From assembly GCA_004562915.1 (NCBI GenBank), contig SFQZ01000053.1, positions 1 to 25,848 of the forward strand: DNA of 25,848 bases, given 5' to 3'. The position numbers and the translations under genes are program-made. The notes below the pieces were generated by a model. It was not told where the DNA came from and searched no databases. It saw nothing but the letters and a program-made list of their open reading frames with translations. Position 1 is the first letter of the stretch; each line of letters starts with the position of its first letter. This document shows positions 1-7,139 of this stretch, piece after piece. Source of the stretch: a bacterium (GTDB lineage Bacteria; Bacillota_A; Clostridia; Lachnospirales; Lachnospiraceae).

Positions 1-12
1 AGCTTCTACTGG

Positions 13-198
13 TCACCAGCTTGCTTTTTTAACACCCGGGATCTGTCCTTTGTATGCTAATTCACGGAAGCAAATTCTGCAGATTCCGTATTTTCTTAAG
101 TAAGCATGTGGACGACCACAGATTCTGCAACGATTATATTCTCTTGTGGAGAATTTCTGTTTACGCTGCTGTTTGATTTTCATTGCTGTTTTAGCCAT
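13..198 (-). CDS. rpsN: 30S ribosomal protein S14, zinc-binding type (type Z)
   Basis: Small-subunit ribosomal protein that binds 16S rRNA in the head of the 30S subunit. The 61-aa product carries the two zinc-knuckle pairs of the short S14 form, Cys24/Cys27 and Cys40/Cys43, and ends in the family's KKASW tail. The length matches the zinc-containing form; the zinc-free S14 is about 90 aa. A GGAGG site lies 8 nt before the ATG. It is the last complete gene of the S10-spc operon in this window, following rplE by 18 nt; rpsH would be expected just beyond the left edge. Confidence 0.98.
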   Translation of the reverse strand: MAKTAMKIKQQRKQKFSTREYNRCRICGRPHAYLRKYGICRICFRELAYKGQIPGVKKASW

Positions 199-216
199 GA
201 ATTTTCCCTCCTATTC

Positions 217-756
217 TTACTTTGAAAACGGCATGTTGAATAATGTCAATAATTCGCGGGCTTCTTCATCAGTCTTTGCTGTTGTAACAAAGATGATATC
301 CATACCTCTTACTTTATCAACTTTATCATACTCGATTTCCGGGAAAATCAACTGTTCTTTAATACCCAGTGCATAGTTTCCTCTTCCGTCAAATGCATTC
401 GGGTTAACTCCACGGAAGTCACGTACACGAGGCAGAGCCAGGTTGATCAGACGATCAGCGAACTCATACATCTTTTCCCCTCTCAGGGTTACTTTACATC
501 CGATCGGCATACCTTCACGAATTTTGAAGTTAGCTACGGAATTCTTTGCTCTTGTCAAAACAGCTTTCTGACCTGTGATTGTCTCCATGTCTTTTACAGC
601 TGAATCCAAAAGTTTTGCATTTTCTTTAGCTTCGCCAACACCCATGTTAATTACGATTTTATCGAGTTTTGGCACTTCCATGATGTTTTTATATCCAAAT
701 TTTTTGATCATAGCATCTATGATCTCATTTTTGTACATTTCTTTCAGTCTGCTCAC
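217..756 (-). CDS. rplE: 50S ribosomal protein L5
   Basis: Large-subunit protein of the central protuberance that binds 5S rRNA. The 179-aa product is full length and shows the family blocks KIVINMGVGEA near residue 35 and the RVRDFRG region near residue 110. The start is a GTG preceded by GGAGG at a 9-nt spacing; the downstream ATG at Met7 has no such site and would remove conserved residues. It lies between rplX and rpsN in the usual spc order. Confidence 0.98.
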   Translation of the reverse strand: MSRLKEMYKNEIIDAMIKKFGYKNIMEVPKLDKIVINMGVGEAKENAKLLDSAVKDMETITGQKAVLTRAKNSVANFKIREGMPIGCKVTLRGEKMYEFADRLINLALPRVRDFRGVNPNAFDGRGNYALGIKEQLIFPEIEYDKVDKVRGMDIIFVTTAKTDEEARELLTLFNMPFSK

Positions 757-778
757 TTTTGATTGCCTCCTCTCTCAA

Positions 779-1090
779 TTAATCGATTGTCTTGTAGCCG
801 TTTTTATGCTTTGCTACACGAACTTTTTTACCATCTTCAACTTTGAAGCCAACGCGAACTGCTTCGCCTTCATGCAGAAGCATAACATTGGATGCGTCAA
901 TCGGAGCTTCTTTATTGACAATACCGCCCTGCTGGTTTGCCATAGAAGGTTTTGTGTGTTTTGTAATCATGTTGATACCTTCAACAATGACTTTACCGTC
1001 TTTTACGGACAGAACTTTTCCTTCTTTGTCTTTATCTTTACCGGCGATTACCTTAACGGTATCACCTTTTTTAATTTTTAAAGTTGCCAT
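779..1090 (-). CDS. rplX: 50S ribosomal protein L24
   Basis: Assembly-initiating large-subunit protein that binds 23S rRNA. The 103-aa product has an N-terminal KOW motif (KKGDTVKVIAGKDKDKEGKV, about residues 7-26) and the GINMITKHTKPS block characteristic of L24. An AGGAGG site stands 7 nt before the ATG. It sits 12 nt after rplN and 22 nt before rplE, in the canonical order and without anomalies. Confidence 0.98.
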   Translation of the reverse strand: MATLKIKKGDTVKVIAGKDKDKEGKVLSVKDGKVIVEGINMITKHTKPSMANQQGGIVNKEAPIDASNVMLLHEGEAVRVGFKVEDGKKVRVAKHKNGYKTID

Positions 1091-1102
1091 CAGGTTACCT
1101 CC

Positions 1103-1471
1103 TTATAATACTTCGGGAGCCAGAGATACAATTTTCATAAACTGTTTCTCACGAAGCTCTCTTGCTACCGGTCCAAAGATACGAGTTCCCCTTGGTGTTT
1201 TATCATCTTTGATGATGACTGCTGCATTTTCATCAAATTTGATGTAAGAACCATCTTTACGACGAACACCTTTTACAGTACGTACAACAACGGCCTTTAC
1301 TACATCGCCTTTTTTAACAACGCCGCCTGGTGTTGCATCTTTGACGGAAGCAACGATTACATCACCGATATTGGCATATCTTCTAGTAGAACCGCCCATA
1401 ACACGGATGCACAGAATCTCTTTTGCTCCGGTGTTATCAGCAACTCTAAGTCTACTTTCCTGCTGAATCAT
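1103..1471 (-). CDS. rplN: 50S ribosomal protein L14
   Basis: Large-subunit protein at the subunit interface, near the L19 bridge. The 122-aa product is the usual length and begins MIQQESRLRVADNTGAKE, the hallmark L14 N-terminus, with the SVKDATPGG and RGTRIFGPVARELR blocks further on. AAGGAGG precedes the ATG. The gap from rpsQ is 35 nt, slightly longer than its neighbours, with no obvious structure. Confidence 0.98.
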   Translation of the reverse strand: MIQQESRLRVADNTGAKEILCIRVMGGSTRRYANIGDVIVASVKDATPGGVVKKGDVVKAVVVRTVKGVRRKDGSYIKFDENAAVIIKDDKTPRGTRIFGPVARELREKQFMKIVSLAPEVL

Positions 1472-1506
1472 GCTGGTATTCCTCCTTCACGAATTTACCG
1501 AAATAA

Positions 1507-1761
1507 TTATTTCACTTTCTCTACGATTTCAACCAGTCTCCATCTTTTGTCTTTGGACAGCGGTCTGGTTTCCATAACTTTAACGGTATCACCGATGCTG
1601 CACTGATTCTGCTCATCATGTGCTTTCAATTTATAAGTTCTCTTTACAATCTTCTTGTAAAGTGGATGTTTTACGTGGTCTTCGATTGCAACTACGATTG
1701 TTTTGTCCATCTTGTTGCTAACTACTTTACCAACACGTGTTTTTCTAAGATTTCTTTCCAC
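1507..1761 (-). CDS. rpsQ: 30S ribosomal protein S17
   Basis: Primary 16S rRNA-binding protein with an OB fold. The 84-aa product starts MERNLRKTRVGKVVSNKMDKT, carries KRTYKLKAHDEQNQC and ends in the WRLVEIVEK block. The start codon is GTG, chosen because an AAGGAGG site lies 9 nt upstream and the N-terminus then matches the family exactly. It lies 22 nt after rpmC. Confidence 0.97.
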   Translation of the reverse strand: MERNLRKTRVGKVVSNKMDKTIVVAIEDHVKHPLYKKIVKRTYKLKAHDEQNQCSIGDTVKVMETRPLSKDKRWRLVEIVEKVK

Positions 1762-1783
1762 GGTTTAGAGCCTCCTTCTTAGA

Positions 1784-1990
1784 TTACTGTACATTTGCCT
1801 TTTCAGCGATCAAGGTCTGAATTCTGGCAATATTTCTGCGAACCTCTTTGATTCTGCTTGTGTTATCCAACTGATTGGTTGCATTCTGGAATCTCAGGTT
1901 GAAGAGTTCCTTTTTAGCAGCTACTAATTCTTCCTGTAATTCTGCAGCTGATTTTGCTTTTAAATCTTCTACATAATTTTTAATTTTCAC
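1784..1990 (-). CDS. rpmC: 50S ribosomal protein L29
   Basis: Two-helix large-subunit protein at the peptide exit site, where nascent-chain factors dock. The reading frame is open from a GTG at 1999, but the AAGGCGG site runs directly into that codon. The second GTG at 1990 has 8-nt spacing and gives a product starting at the conserved KIKNYVEDLKAKS (68 aa), so 1990 is preferred. The helical ELFNLRFQNATNQLDNTSRI core is typical. The gene overlaps the rplP stop by 11 nt, so translation is probably coupled. Confidence 0.93.
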   Translation of the reverse strand: MKIKNYVEDLKAKSAAELQEELVAAKKELFNLRFQNATNQLDNTSRIKEVRRNIARIQTLIAEKANVQ

Positions 1991-2417
1991 TGTTATCACC
2001 GCCTTCTAAGTCTGCACGAGAAACGATTTTACATGTACATGGTAACTTATGCATAGCAAGACGTAATGCTTCGCGAGCTGTCTCTTCCGGTACGCCTGCG
2101 ATCTCGAACATTACACGGCCTGGCTTAACAACTGCTACCCAGTATTCCAGAGCACCTTTACCGGAACCCATACGTGTTTCTGCTGGTTTTGCTGTTACTG
2201 GTTTGTCCGGGAAAATTTTAATCCAAACTTTACCACCACGTTTGATGTAACGGGTCATGGCAACACGGGCTGCCTCGATCTGGTTGGATTTGATCCAACA
2301 TGGCTCAGTTGCCACCAGACCAAACTCACCATAATTGATTTTATTTCCTCTTAATGCTTTTCCTTTCATGGAACCGCGGAACTGTTTACGACGTTTTACT
2401 CTCTTAGGCATTAACAT
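1980..2417 (-). CDS. rplP: 50S ribosomal protein L16
   Basis: Large-subunit protein near the A site that helps position tRNA. The 145-aa product begins MLMPKRVKRRKQFRG, matching the MLxPKRV start of other Firmicutes, so the first ATG is used rather than Met3. Family blocks include MTRYIKRGGKVWIKIFPDKP and MGSGKGALEYWVAVVKPG. An AAGGAAGGGAG site lies upstream, partly inside the end of rpsC. The 3' end overlaps rpmC by 11 nt. Confidence 0.98.
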   Translation of the reverse strand: MLMPKRVKRRKQFRGSMKGKALRGNKINYGEFGLVATEPCWIKSNQIEAARVAMTRYIKRGGKVWIKIFPDKPVTAKPAETRMGSGKGALEYWVAVVKPGRVMFEIAGVPEETAREALRLAMHKLPCTCKIVSRADLEGGDNSEN

Positions 2418-2419
2418 AA

Positions 2420-3073
2420 TTATTTATCGCTCCCTTCCTTAGTTTTGGTTGGAAGAACTTCGCCGTTATAAACCCAAGCTTTAACACCAACTTTACCGTA
2501 GGTTGTATCAGCTTCAGCGAAGCCGTAGTCAATATCTGCTCTCAGTGTCTGAAGCGGAATAGTTCCTTCGCTGTAGAACTCAGTACGAGCCATATCTGCT
2601 CCACCAAGACGTCCGGATACGGATGTTTTGATTCCCTTTGCTCCGGCTTTCATGGTTCTCTGCATGGTGGATTTCATAGCACGACGGAAAGAAATACGAT
2701 TTTCCAGCTGCAGTGCAATGTTTTCAGCTACCAGCTGAGCATCTCTGTCCGGTCTCTTAACTTCTTTAATATCAACAATCAGTTTCTTGCTTGTATATTT
2801 CTGCAGCTCTTTTTTAACTTTCTCGATCTCAGCGCCGCCTTTACCGATTACAACACCCGGTTTTGCAGTGTAGATGATAACTTTTACACGCTCGGAAGCT
2901 CTTTCGATCTCGATTTTTGAAACACCTGCGCTGTACAGTTTTTTCTTCAGGAATGTTCTGATATTGTAGTCTTCCACCAGGTTGTCAGCAAAATCTTTTT
3001 CTGCATACCATTTGGAATCCCAGTCTTTGATAACACCGACTCTAAGGCCGTGTGGGTTAACTTTCTGTCCCAT
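2420..3073 (-). CDS. rpsC: 30S ribosomal protein S3
   Basis: 30S head protein lining the mRNA entry tunnel. The 217-aa product has the N-terminal GQKVNPHGLRVGV block, a KH RNA-binding domain whose GKGG loop is at residues 77-80, and the C-terminal domain with GRLGGADMARTE and YGFAEADTTYGKVGVKAWVY. The length is normal. GGAGG precedes the ATG. It lies 14 nt after rplV and 2 nt before rplP. Confidence 0.98.
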   Translation of the reverse strand: MGQKVNPHGLRVGVIKDWDSKWYAEKDFADNLVEDYNIRTFLKKKLYSAGVSKIEIERASERVKVIIYTAKPGVVIGKGGAEIEKVKKELQKYTSKKLIVDIKEVKRPDRDAQLVAENIALQLENRISFRRAMKSTMQRTMKAGAKGIKTSVSGRLGGADMARTEFYSEGTIPLQTLRADIDYGFAEADTTYGKVGVKAWVYNGEVLPTKTKEGSDK

Positions 3074-3087
3074 GATTACCCTCCTTA

Positions 3088-3474
3088 TTATCTTTCATCT
3101 AACACGATAGAGATATGACTTGTTCTTTTCTCAATTCTATATGCTCTACCCTGAGCTCTAGGTCTGATTCTCTTCATTGTCGGAGCTTTATTTGCATAAC
3201 ACTCTGCAATGTAAAGATTTTCTACGCTCATGCCGTTGTTATTCTCAGCATTGGCAATCGCAGACTCCAGTAATTTTTTGATCACGCTGGAAGCGTAACG
3301 TGGGTTGTATGTCAGGATACCAAGAGCAGTCTGCACATCTTTTCCACGAATTACATCCAGTACATAACAAGCTTTCTGTACGGACATTCTTGCGTAGGAT
3401 AATTTGGCAGATGGTCTTGTATCTTTATTAGCATTTCTTGCTCTTTTAATCTGGCTTCTATGTCCTTTTGCCAT
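3088..3474 (-). CDS. rplV: 50S ribosomal protein L22
   Basis: Large-subunit protein whose beta-hairpin lines the exit tunnel. The 128-aa product has a short basic N-terminal extension before the conserved core (SYARMSVQKACYVLDVIRGK, then LLESAIANAENNNGM) and ends with RIRPRAQGRAYRIEKRTSHI, the tunnel-hairpin region where macrolide-resistance changes are known in the family. AAAGGAGG is 9 nt before the ATG. It sits between rpsS and rpsC. Confidence 0.98.
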   Translation of the reverse strand: MAKGHRSQIKRARNANKDTRPSAKLSYARMSVQKACYVLDVIRGKDVQTALGILTYNPRYASSVIKKLLESAIANAENNNGMSVENLYIAECYANKAPTMKRIRPRAQGRAYRIEKRTSHISIVLDER

Positions 3475-3509
3475 GACTAAAATCCTCCTTTCAAGCTCGG
3501 GCTGTACCC

Positions 3510-3794
3510 TTATTTACGAACACCTGATTTTTTCTCGTCTTTTCCATGTCCTCTGTAAGTTCTTGTAGCAACGAACTCACCAAGTTTATGGCCTACCATA
3601 TCCTCGGTAACATATACCGGCACATGTTTTCTTCCATCATGAACAGCGATTGTATGTCCAACGAAGGATGGGAAAATTGTGGAACGACGTGACCAGGTTT
3701 TAATAACTGATTTATCTCCTGCTGCATTCATAGCATCAATCTTTTTCAATAAGCTCTGATCTGCAAAAGGTCCTTTTTTCAATGAACGAGCCAT
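3510..3794 (-). CDS. rpsS: 30S ribosomal protein S19
   Basis: 30S head protein that forms a complex with S13 near the A site. The 94-aa product begins MARSLKKGPFADQSLLKKI and contains WSRRSTIFPSFVGHTIAVHDG and KLGEFVATRTYRGH, all diagnostic. A GGAGG site lies upstream of the ATG. The gap to rplB is 14 nt, and a 35-nt gap follows before rplV. Confidence 0.98.
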   Translation of the reverse strand: MARSLKKGPFADQSLLKKIDAMNAAGDKSVIKTWSRRSTIFPSFVGHTIAVHDGRKHVPVYVTEDMVGHKLGEFVATRTYRGHGKDEKKSGVRK

Positions 3795-3808
3795 TCGCGT
3801 AACCTCCT

Positions 3809-4654
3809 TTATTTACCTAACGTTTTACCGTCTCTTCTTCTTACAATATATTTATTGGACTGTTTGTTTTTCTTTCTTGTCTTCAGGCCAAGAGCAGGTT
3901 TACCCCATGGAGTACACGGACCAGGACGGCCGATACCGGTCTTACCTTCACCACCACCGTGCGGATGGTCATTCGGGTTCATAACGGAACCACGTACTGT
4001 CGGGCGGATACCCATGTTACGTTTTCTTCCGGCTTTACCGATATTTACCAGGTTGTGCTCTCCGTTTCCGACAACACCTACAGATGCGCGGCATTCGATC
4101 GGAACCATTCTCATTTCTCCTGAAGGCAGTCTCAAGGTCGCGTATTTGCCCTCTTTTGCCATCAGCTGTGCTCCATTACCAGCAGAACGAACCAGCTGTC
4201 CGCCCTTTCCAGGATGAAGTTCTACATTGTGAATCATAGTACCAACAGGGATCTGGGACAGTGGCAGGCAGTTGCCAGGACGAACTTCTGCGTTTTCTCC
4301 GTTCATGACTTTCATGCCTACTTTCAGTCCTTCCGGTGCCAGAATATAAGCTTTTTCGCCGTCTGCGTAGCAGATCAGTGCGATATTTGCTGTTCTGTTC
4401 GGATCGTATTCGATTGCGGTAACTGTAGCAGGAATATCATCTTTTCTTCTCTTGAAGTCAATGATTCTGTATTTTCTTCTGCTTCCGCCTCCGCGATGTC
4501 TTACTGTGATTTTACCCTGATTATTACGTCCGGAATTTTTCTTCAGAGAAACTACCAGAGATTTTTCTGGTGTAGATTTTGTGATCTCAGCAAAATCCAG
4601 GTTTGTCATATTTCTTCTGGACGGTGTATATGGGCTGTATGTTTTAATTCCCAT
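3809..4654 (-). CDS. rplB: 50S ribosomal protein L2
   Basis: Universally conserved 23S rRNA-binding protein needed for subunit association and peptidyl transferase assembly. The 281-aa product begins MGIKTYSPYTPSRRNMT and has the RHRGGGSRRKYRIIDFKR block, the central SH3-like domain and the C-terminal NPNDHPHGGGEGKTGIGRPG loop that contains the key histidine. AAAGGAG lies 8 nt from the ATG. Unlike most neighbours it is preceded by an 87-nt gap with nested inverted repeats. Confidence 0.98.
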   Translation of the reverse strand: MGIKTYSPYTPSRRNMTNLDFAEITKSTPEKSLVVSLKKNSGRNNQGKITVRHRGGGSRRKYRIIDFKRRKDDIPATVTAIEYDPNRTANIALICYADGEKAYILAPEGLKVGMKVMNGENAEVRPGNCLPLSQIPVGTMIHNVELHPGKGGQLVRSAGNGAQLMAKEGKYATLRLPSGEMRMVPIECRASVGVVGNGEHNLVNIGKAGRKRNMGIRPTVRGSVMNPNDHPHGGGEGKTGIGRPGPCTPWGKPALGLKTRKKNKQSNKYIVRRRDGKTLGK

Positions 4655-4686
4655 GATAATATCTCCTTTCGTTTAGCGATAGTACG

Positions 4687-4729
4687 AGCGGATTGGATGT
4701 CCGCCCAAGTCCTGTGGACTTTATCCGCT
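4687..4729 (-). promoter_or_regulatory. Nested hairpins in the rplW-rplB intergenic RNA
   Basis: Two perfect inverted repeats lie in the 87-nt gap. The outer arms AGCGGAT (4687-4693) and ATCCGCT (4723-4729) pair over 7 bp, and the inner arms AAGTCC (4707-4712) and GGACTT (4716-4721) form a 6-bp stem with a 3-nt loop. They sit just upstream of the rplB ribosome binding site on the minus-strand mRNA. A run of U does not follow, so a terminator is unlikely; an mRNA processing or translational-control site is the inference. Confidence 0.5.
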
Positions 4730-4741
4730 TACAAGCAAATC

Positions 4742-5041
4742 TTACAGTCCTTCAAAGATTTCGATTTCTTTGCTGTTCTCAGTCAGTGTAACGATTGCTT
4801 TTTTTGTTTTAGCTGTTCTTCCTACGGTATATCCGCGGCGTTTTTTCTTACCATCCAAATTCATAGTATTAACGCTCTTAACCTGTGTTCCTTCGAACAT
4901 TTTTTCAACAGCCTCTTTGATCATGCTTTTATTAGCTTCCGGATGAACCAGAAAAGTATATTTTTTCTCACTCATAGCATTCATACTTTTCTCAGTTACG
5001 ATCGGTTTAAGGATTACATCATAATATTGAACGTTAGCCAT
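4742..5041 (-). CDS. rplW: 50S ribosomal protein L23
   Basis: Exit-site protein that docks trigger factor and SRP. The 99-aa product contains YYDVILKPIVTEKS near the start, FLVHPEANKSMIKEAVE in the middle and KKRRGYTVGRTAKTKKAIVTL after it, all L23 signatures. The ATG overlaps the rplD stop codon by one base (TAATG), so translation is probably coupled; GGAGG lies 10 nt upstream inside rplD. Confidence 0.98.
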   Translation of the reverse strand: MANVQYYDVILKPIVTEKSMNAMSEKKYTFLVHPEANKSMIKEAVEKMFEGTQVKSVNTMNLDGKKKRRGYTVGRTAKTKKAIVTLTENSKEIEIFEGL

Positions 5042-5655
5042 TATGCGTATACCTCCTCAACTTTTGCAACAGCTGCCTTATCCAGAACAACTGTGTTGTA
5101 TTTCAGGATATCGAATACATTCAGTGTACCAACAGAAGCTGTGATCACATTCGGAATGTTTCTTGCAGATACGATTACATTTTTATCGTCTGTAACAACC
5201 ATAGCTTTTTCAACCTTCAGGTTGTTCAGTACATTCTGCATATCCTTTGTTTTGATAGCATCTAATTTCAATTCATCGAGAACTACCAGTTTGTTCTCCT
5301 GTACTCTGGATGTCAGAGCAGATTTCAGAGCCAGTCTTCTTTCTTTTTTATTCATTTTGAAAGAATAATCTCTTGGTACCGGAGCAAATACAACTCCGCC
5401 GCCTGTCCACTGTGGAGCTCTTGTTGAACCCTGTCTTGCATGACCGGTTCCTTTCTGTCTCCAAGGTTTTCTTCCACCACCGCTTACTTCAGAGCGGGTT
5501 TTTGCTTTCTGAGTTCCCTGACGTTTATTTGCAAGCTGGCGAACAACTGCCAAATGAACCAGATGTTCATTTACTTCAACACCGAACACAGCATCGTTCA
5601 GTTCCAGTGTGCCAACTTCTTTGCCTTCCATATTATAAACAGATACGTTTGACAT
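5041..5655 (-). CDS. rplD: 50S ribosomal protein L4
   Basis: Exit-tunnel protein that in gamma-proteobacteria also represses its own S10 operon. The frame is open back to 5703, but the ATG at 5655 has AAAGGAGG at a 9-nt spacing and gives the family-like start MSNVSVYNMEGKEVG (204 aa). The conserved loop KTRSEVSGGGRKPWRQKGTGHARQG (residues about 53-77) and RLALKSALTSRV follow. The upstream in-frame extension (PRPQGLNLERR) corresponds to leader RNA and is not conserved protein. Confidence 0.97.
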   Translation of the reverse strand: MSNVSVYNMEGKEVGTLELNDAVFGVEVNEHLVHLAVVRQLANKRQGTQKAKTRSEVSGGGRKPWRQKGTGHARQGSTRAPQWTGGGVVFAPVPRDYSFKMNKKERRLALKSALTSRVQENKLVVLDELKLDAIKTKDMQNVLNNLKVEKAMVVTDDKNVIVSARNIPNVITASVGTLNVFDILKYNTVVLDKAAVAKVEEVYA

Positions 5656-5713
5656 CTGTGTGATCCTCCTTTCAAGATTCAAGCCTTGCGGCCTCGGGTC
5701 CACTTACCGTTAA

Positions 5714-6349
5714 TTATTTAGCGGATTTAACAGTCTCTTTGATTGTTACTAAAGATTTCTTAGGACCTGGTACAGCGCCTTTTACAAGCAACAGATTGTT
5801 CTCTGCATCAACCTTTACGATCTCCAGATTCTGAACTGTTACTTTCTTGTTACCCATGTGTCCGGCCATCTTCTTTCCTTTGAATACACGGCTCGGATCA
5901 GAACAAGCACCGTTGGAACCTGCATGGCGATGATACTTGGAACCGTGTGCCATAGGTCCTCTGGACTGTCCATGTCTCTTGATAGCGCCCTGGAATCCTT
6001 TTCCTTTGGAGATTGCAGTAGCATCTACTTTCTCTCCAGCGGTAAAGATGTCAGCTTTGATCTCCTGAGCCAGCTCATAACTTTCAGCATCTTCAAAACG
6101 GAATTCGCGAACGAATCTCTTATAAGAAACGCCTGCTTTGTCGAACTGTCCTTTCATTGGTTTGTTAACCAGTTTTTCTCTCTTGTCAGCAAAACCAACC
6201 TGTACTGCACTGTAACCATCATTTTCTACAGTTTTAACCTGAGTTACTACGCAAGGACCAGCCTGCAATACAGTTACCGGAGTTAATACTCCATCTTCGT
6301 TGAAAATCTGAGTCATTCCAACTTTTGTAGCTAAGATTGCTTTCTTCAT
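5714..6349 (-). CDS. rplC: 50S ribosomal protein L3
   Basis: Early-assembly large-subunit protein whose loop reaches the peptidyl transferase centre. The 211-aa product begins MKKAILATKVGMTQIF and carries the central loop with SKGKGFQGAIKRHG and MAHGSKYHRHAGSNGACSDPSRVFKGKKMAGHMG. AGGAGG lies 8 nt before the ATG. The 159-nt gap separating it from rpsJ is the longest in this part of the operon. Confidence 0.98.
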   Translation of the reverse strand: MKKAILATKVGMTQIFNEDGVLTPVTVLQAGPCVVTQVKTVENDGYSAVQVGFADKREKLVNKPMKGQFDKAGVSYKRFVREFRFEDAESYELAQEIKADIFTAGEKVDATAISKGKGFQGAIKRHGQSRGPMAHGSKYHRHAGSNGACSDPSRVFKGKKMAGHMGNKKVTVQNLEIVKVDAENNLLLVKGAVPGPKKSLVTIKETVKSAK

Positions 6350-6378
6350 TCTTTTTACCTCCTGCTTAATCTACAGCG

Positions 6379-6397
6379 GAACACCACATGAGTGTTC
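6379..6397 (-). promoter_or_regulatory. Hairpin in the rpsJ-rplC gap
   Basis: The 159-nt stretch 6350-6508 between rpsJ and rplC encodes no plausible protein. It contains a 6-bp perfect inverted repeat GAACAC/GTGTTC with a 7-nt spacer, ending about 30 nt before the rplC start. There is no clear promoter and no U tract. A regulatory or processing role is only inferred from its position. Confidence 0.35.
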
Positions 6398-6508
6398 ATC
6401 CTAGAAAAGCCGATATACCCGGAACACTATGACCCTGATGGGATGTTGATTCCTCAAGAATGTGTTGCTTCTATATCAAACTTCCTAGATTGTTGGGTTT
6501 TGATGAAA

Positions 6509-6826
6509 TTATTTGTTTTTCATCTTGATATCGATGTAAACACCTGCCGGCATCTCCAGTCTTGCCAGAGCATCCACAGTTTTCTGTGTCGGCGTGATGA
6601 TATCGATCAGTCTTTTATGAGTTCTTTGCTCAAACTGCTCTCTGGAATCTTTATATTTATGAACCGCACGCAAGATAGTTACTACCTCTTTCTTAGTGGG
6701 AAGTGGAACCGGTCCACTCACTACAGATCCCGTCTTTTTTACAGTTTCGATGATTTTGCTTGCAGATGCATCAACCAGCTGATGATCATAAGCTTTTAAT
6801 GTGATTCTCATTACTTGACTTGCCAT
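6509..6826 (-). CDS. rpsJ: 30S ribosomal protein S10
   Basis: 30S head protein, also NusE in transcription antitermination. The 105-aa product begins MASQVMRITLKAYDHQLVD and has GPVPLPTKKEVVTILRAVHKYKDSREQFEQRTHKRLIDI, the conserved loop region. The first ATG is used because AAGGAGG lies 11 nt upstream; Met6 would be 26 nt away. It is the first gene of the operon and is preceded by a long structured leader. Confidence 0.98.
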   Translation of the reverse strand: MASQVMRITLKAYDHQLVDASASKIIETVKKTGSVVSGPVPLPTKKEVVTILRAVHKYKDSREQFEQRTHKRLIDIITPTQKTVDALARLEMPAGVYIDIKMKNK

Positions 6827-6861
6827 AAAAAAAGTCGCCTCCTTTTCGCACTTTACGAGTA

Positions 6862-6964
6862 CGACAAGCGGTGACTGTACACTCCTCCGTGTGTGTCATG
6901 TAGACTCTCACACGTGTTTCCACTTTCTCAGTGGACTCATTAACATGTATACAGTGACTTGTCG
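6862..6964 (-). promoter_or_regulatory. Structured S10-operon leader RNA (multibranch stem)
   Basis: On the minus-strand transcript, CGACAAG (6958-6964) pairs with CTTGTCG (6862-6868), and after a short internal loop the segment at 6947-6955 pairs with 6874-6882 over 9 bp with one G-U. This long-range stem encloses two hairpins: CCACT/AGTGG (6920-6924 with 6930-6934) and CGTGTG/CACACG (6888-6893 with 6909-6914). The 5' end of the leader is set by the promoter at 7059-7087. The rpsJ Shine-Dalgarno follows about 20 nt after the closing stem. Autogenous control by a ribosomal protein is the family expectation; which protein binds is unknown here. Confidence 0.6.
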
Positions 6965-7058
6965 CCAGTTTCTTAACTTGACATTCGCTCCACGGAAAAC
7001 CTGCAATTTTCATGCAGCAACCTCACGCTTCATCGCTATCAATGTCACAACACGGGTT

Positions 7059-7087
7059 ATTATAAACGAAACCCCGTGCAAAAGCAA
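7059..7087 (-). promoter_or_regulatory. Sigma-A-type promoter of the S10 operon
   Basis: TTGCTT (-35, 7082-7087) and a perfect TATAAT (-10, 7059-7064) are separated by exactly 17 nt on the minus strand. Transcription would begin near 7052, giving a 5' leader of about 226 nt before rpsJ. The spacer and -35 lie inside a hairpin (7068-7095). Confidence 0.75.
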
Positions 7088-7095
7088 GGGGTTTC
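7068..7095 (-). terminator. Hairpin overlapping the S10 promoter, possible weak terminator
   Basis: GAAACCCC and GGGGTTTC form a perfect 8-bp stem that continues past a mismatch with TGC/GCA around a TTTT loop. It lies about 45 nt after the stop of the upstream membrane-protein gene. Only a short GTTTAT follows on the minus strand, so it would be a weak intrinsic terminator at best. The same bases form the -35 and spacer of the S10 promoter. Confidence 0.4.
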
Positions 7096-7139
7096 TAAAA
7101 AAAAATGTTCTTTTTTTAATACAATCTTTGTTACCCAAA

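Noticed and set aside
4214..5368. 384-codon plus-strand ORF
   Set aside because: It lies antisense to rplB, rplW and rplD, has a Phe/Ser-rich composition typical of mirrored coding sequence and no ribosome site.
5656..5703. N-terminal extension of L4
   Set aside because: The codons lie upstream of a strong ribosome site for the ATG at 5655 and encode a sequence absent from L4 proteins.
6786..7013. 75-codon minus-strand ORF in the S10 leader as a leader peptide
   Set aside because: It overlaps the start of rpsJ in another frame and runs through the paired leader stems, has only a weak ribosome site, and its Cys/Thr/Arg-rich sequence resembles no protein.
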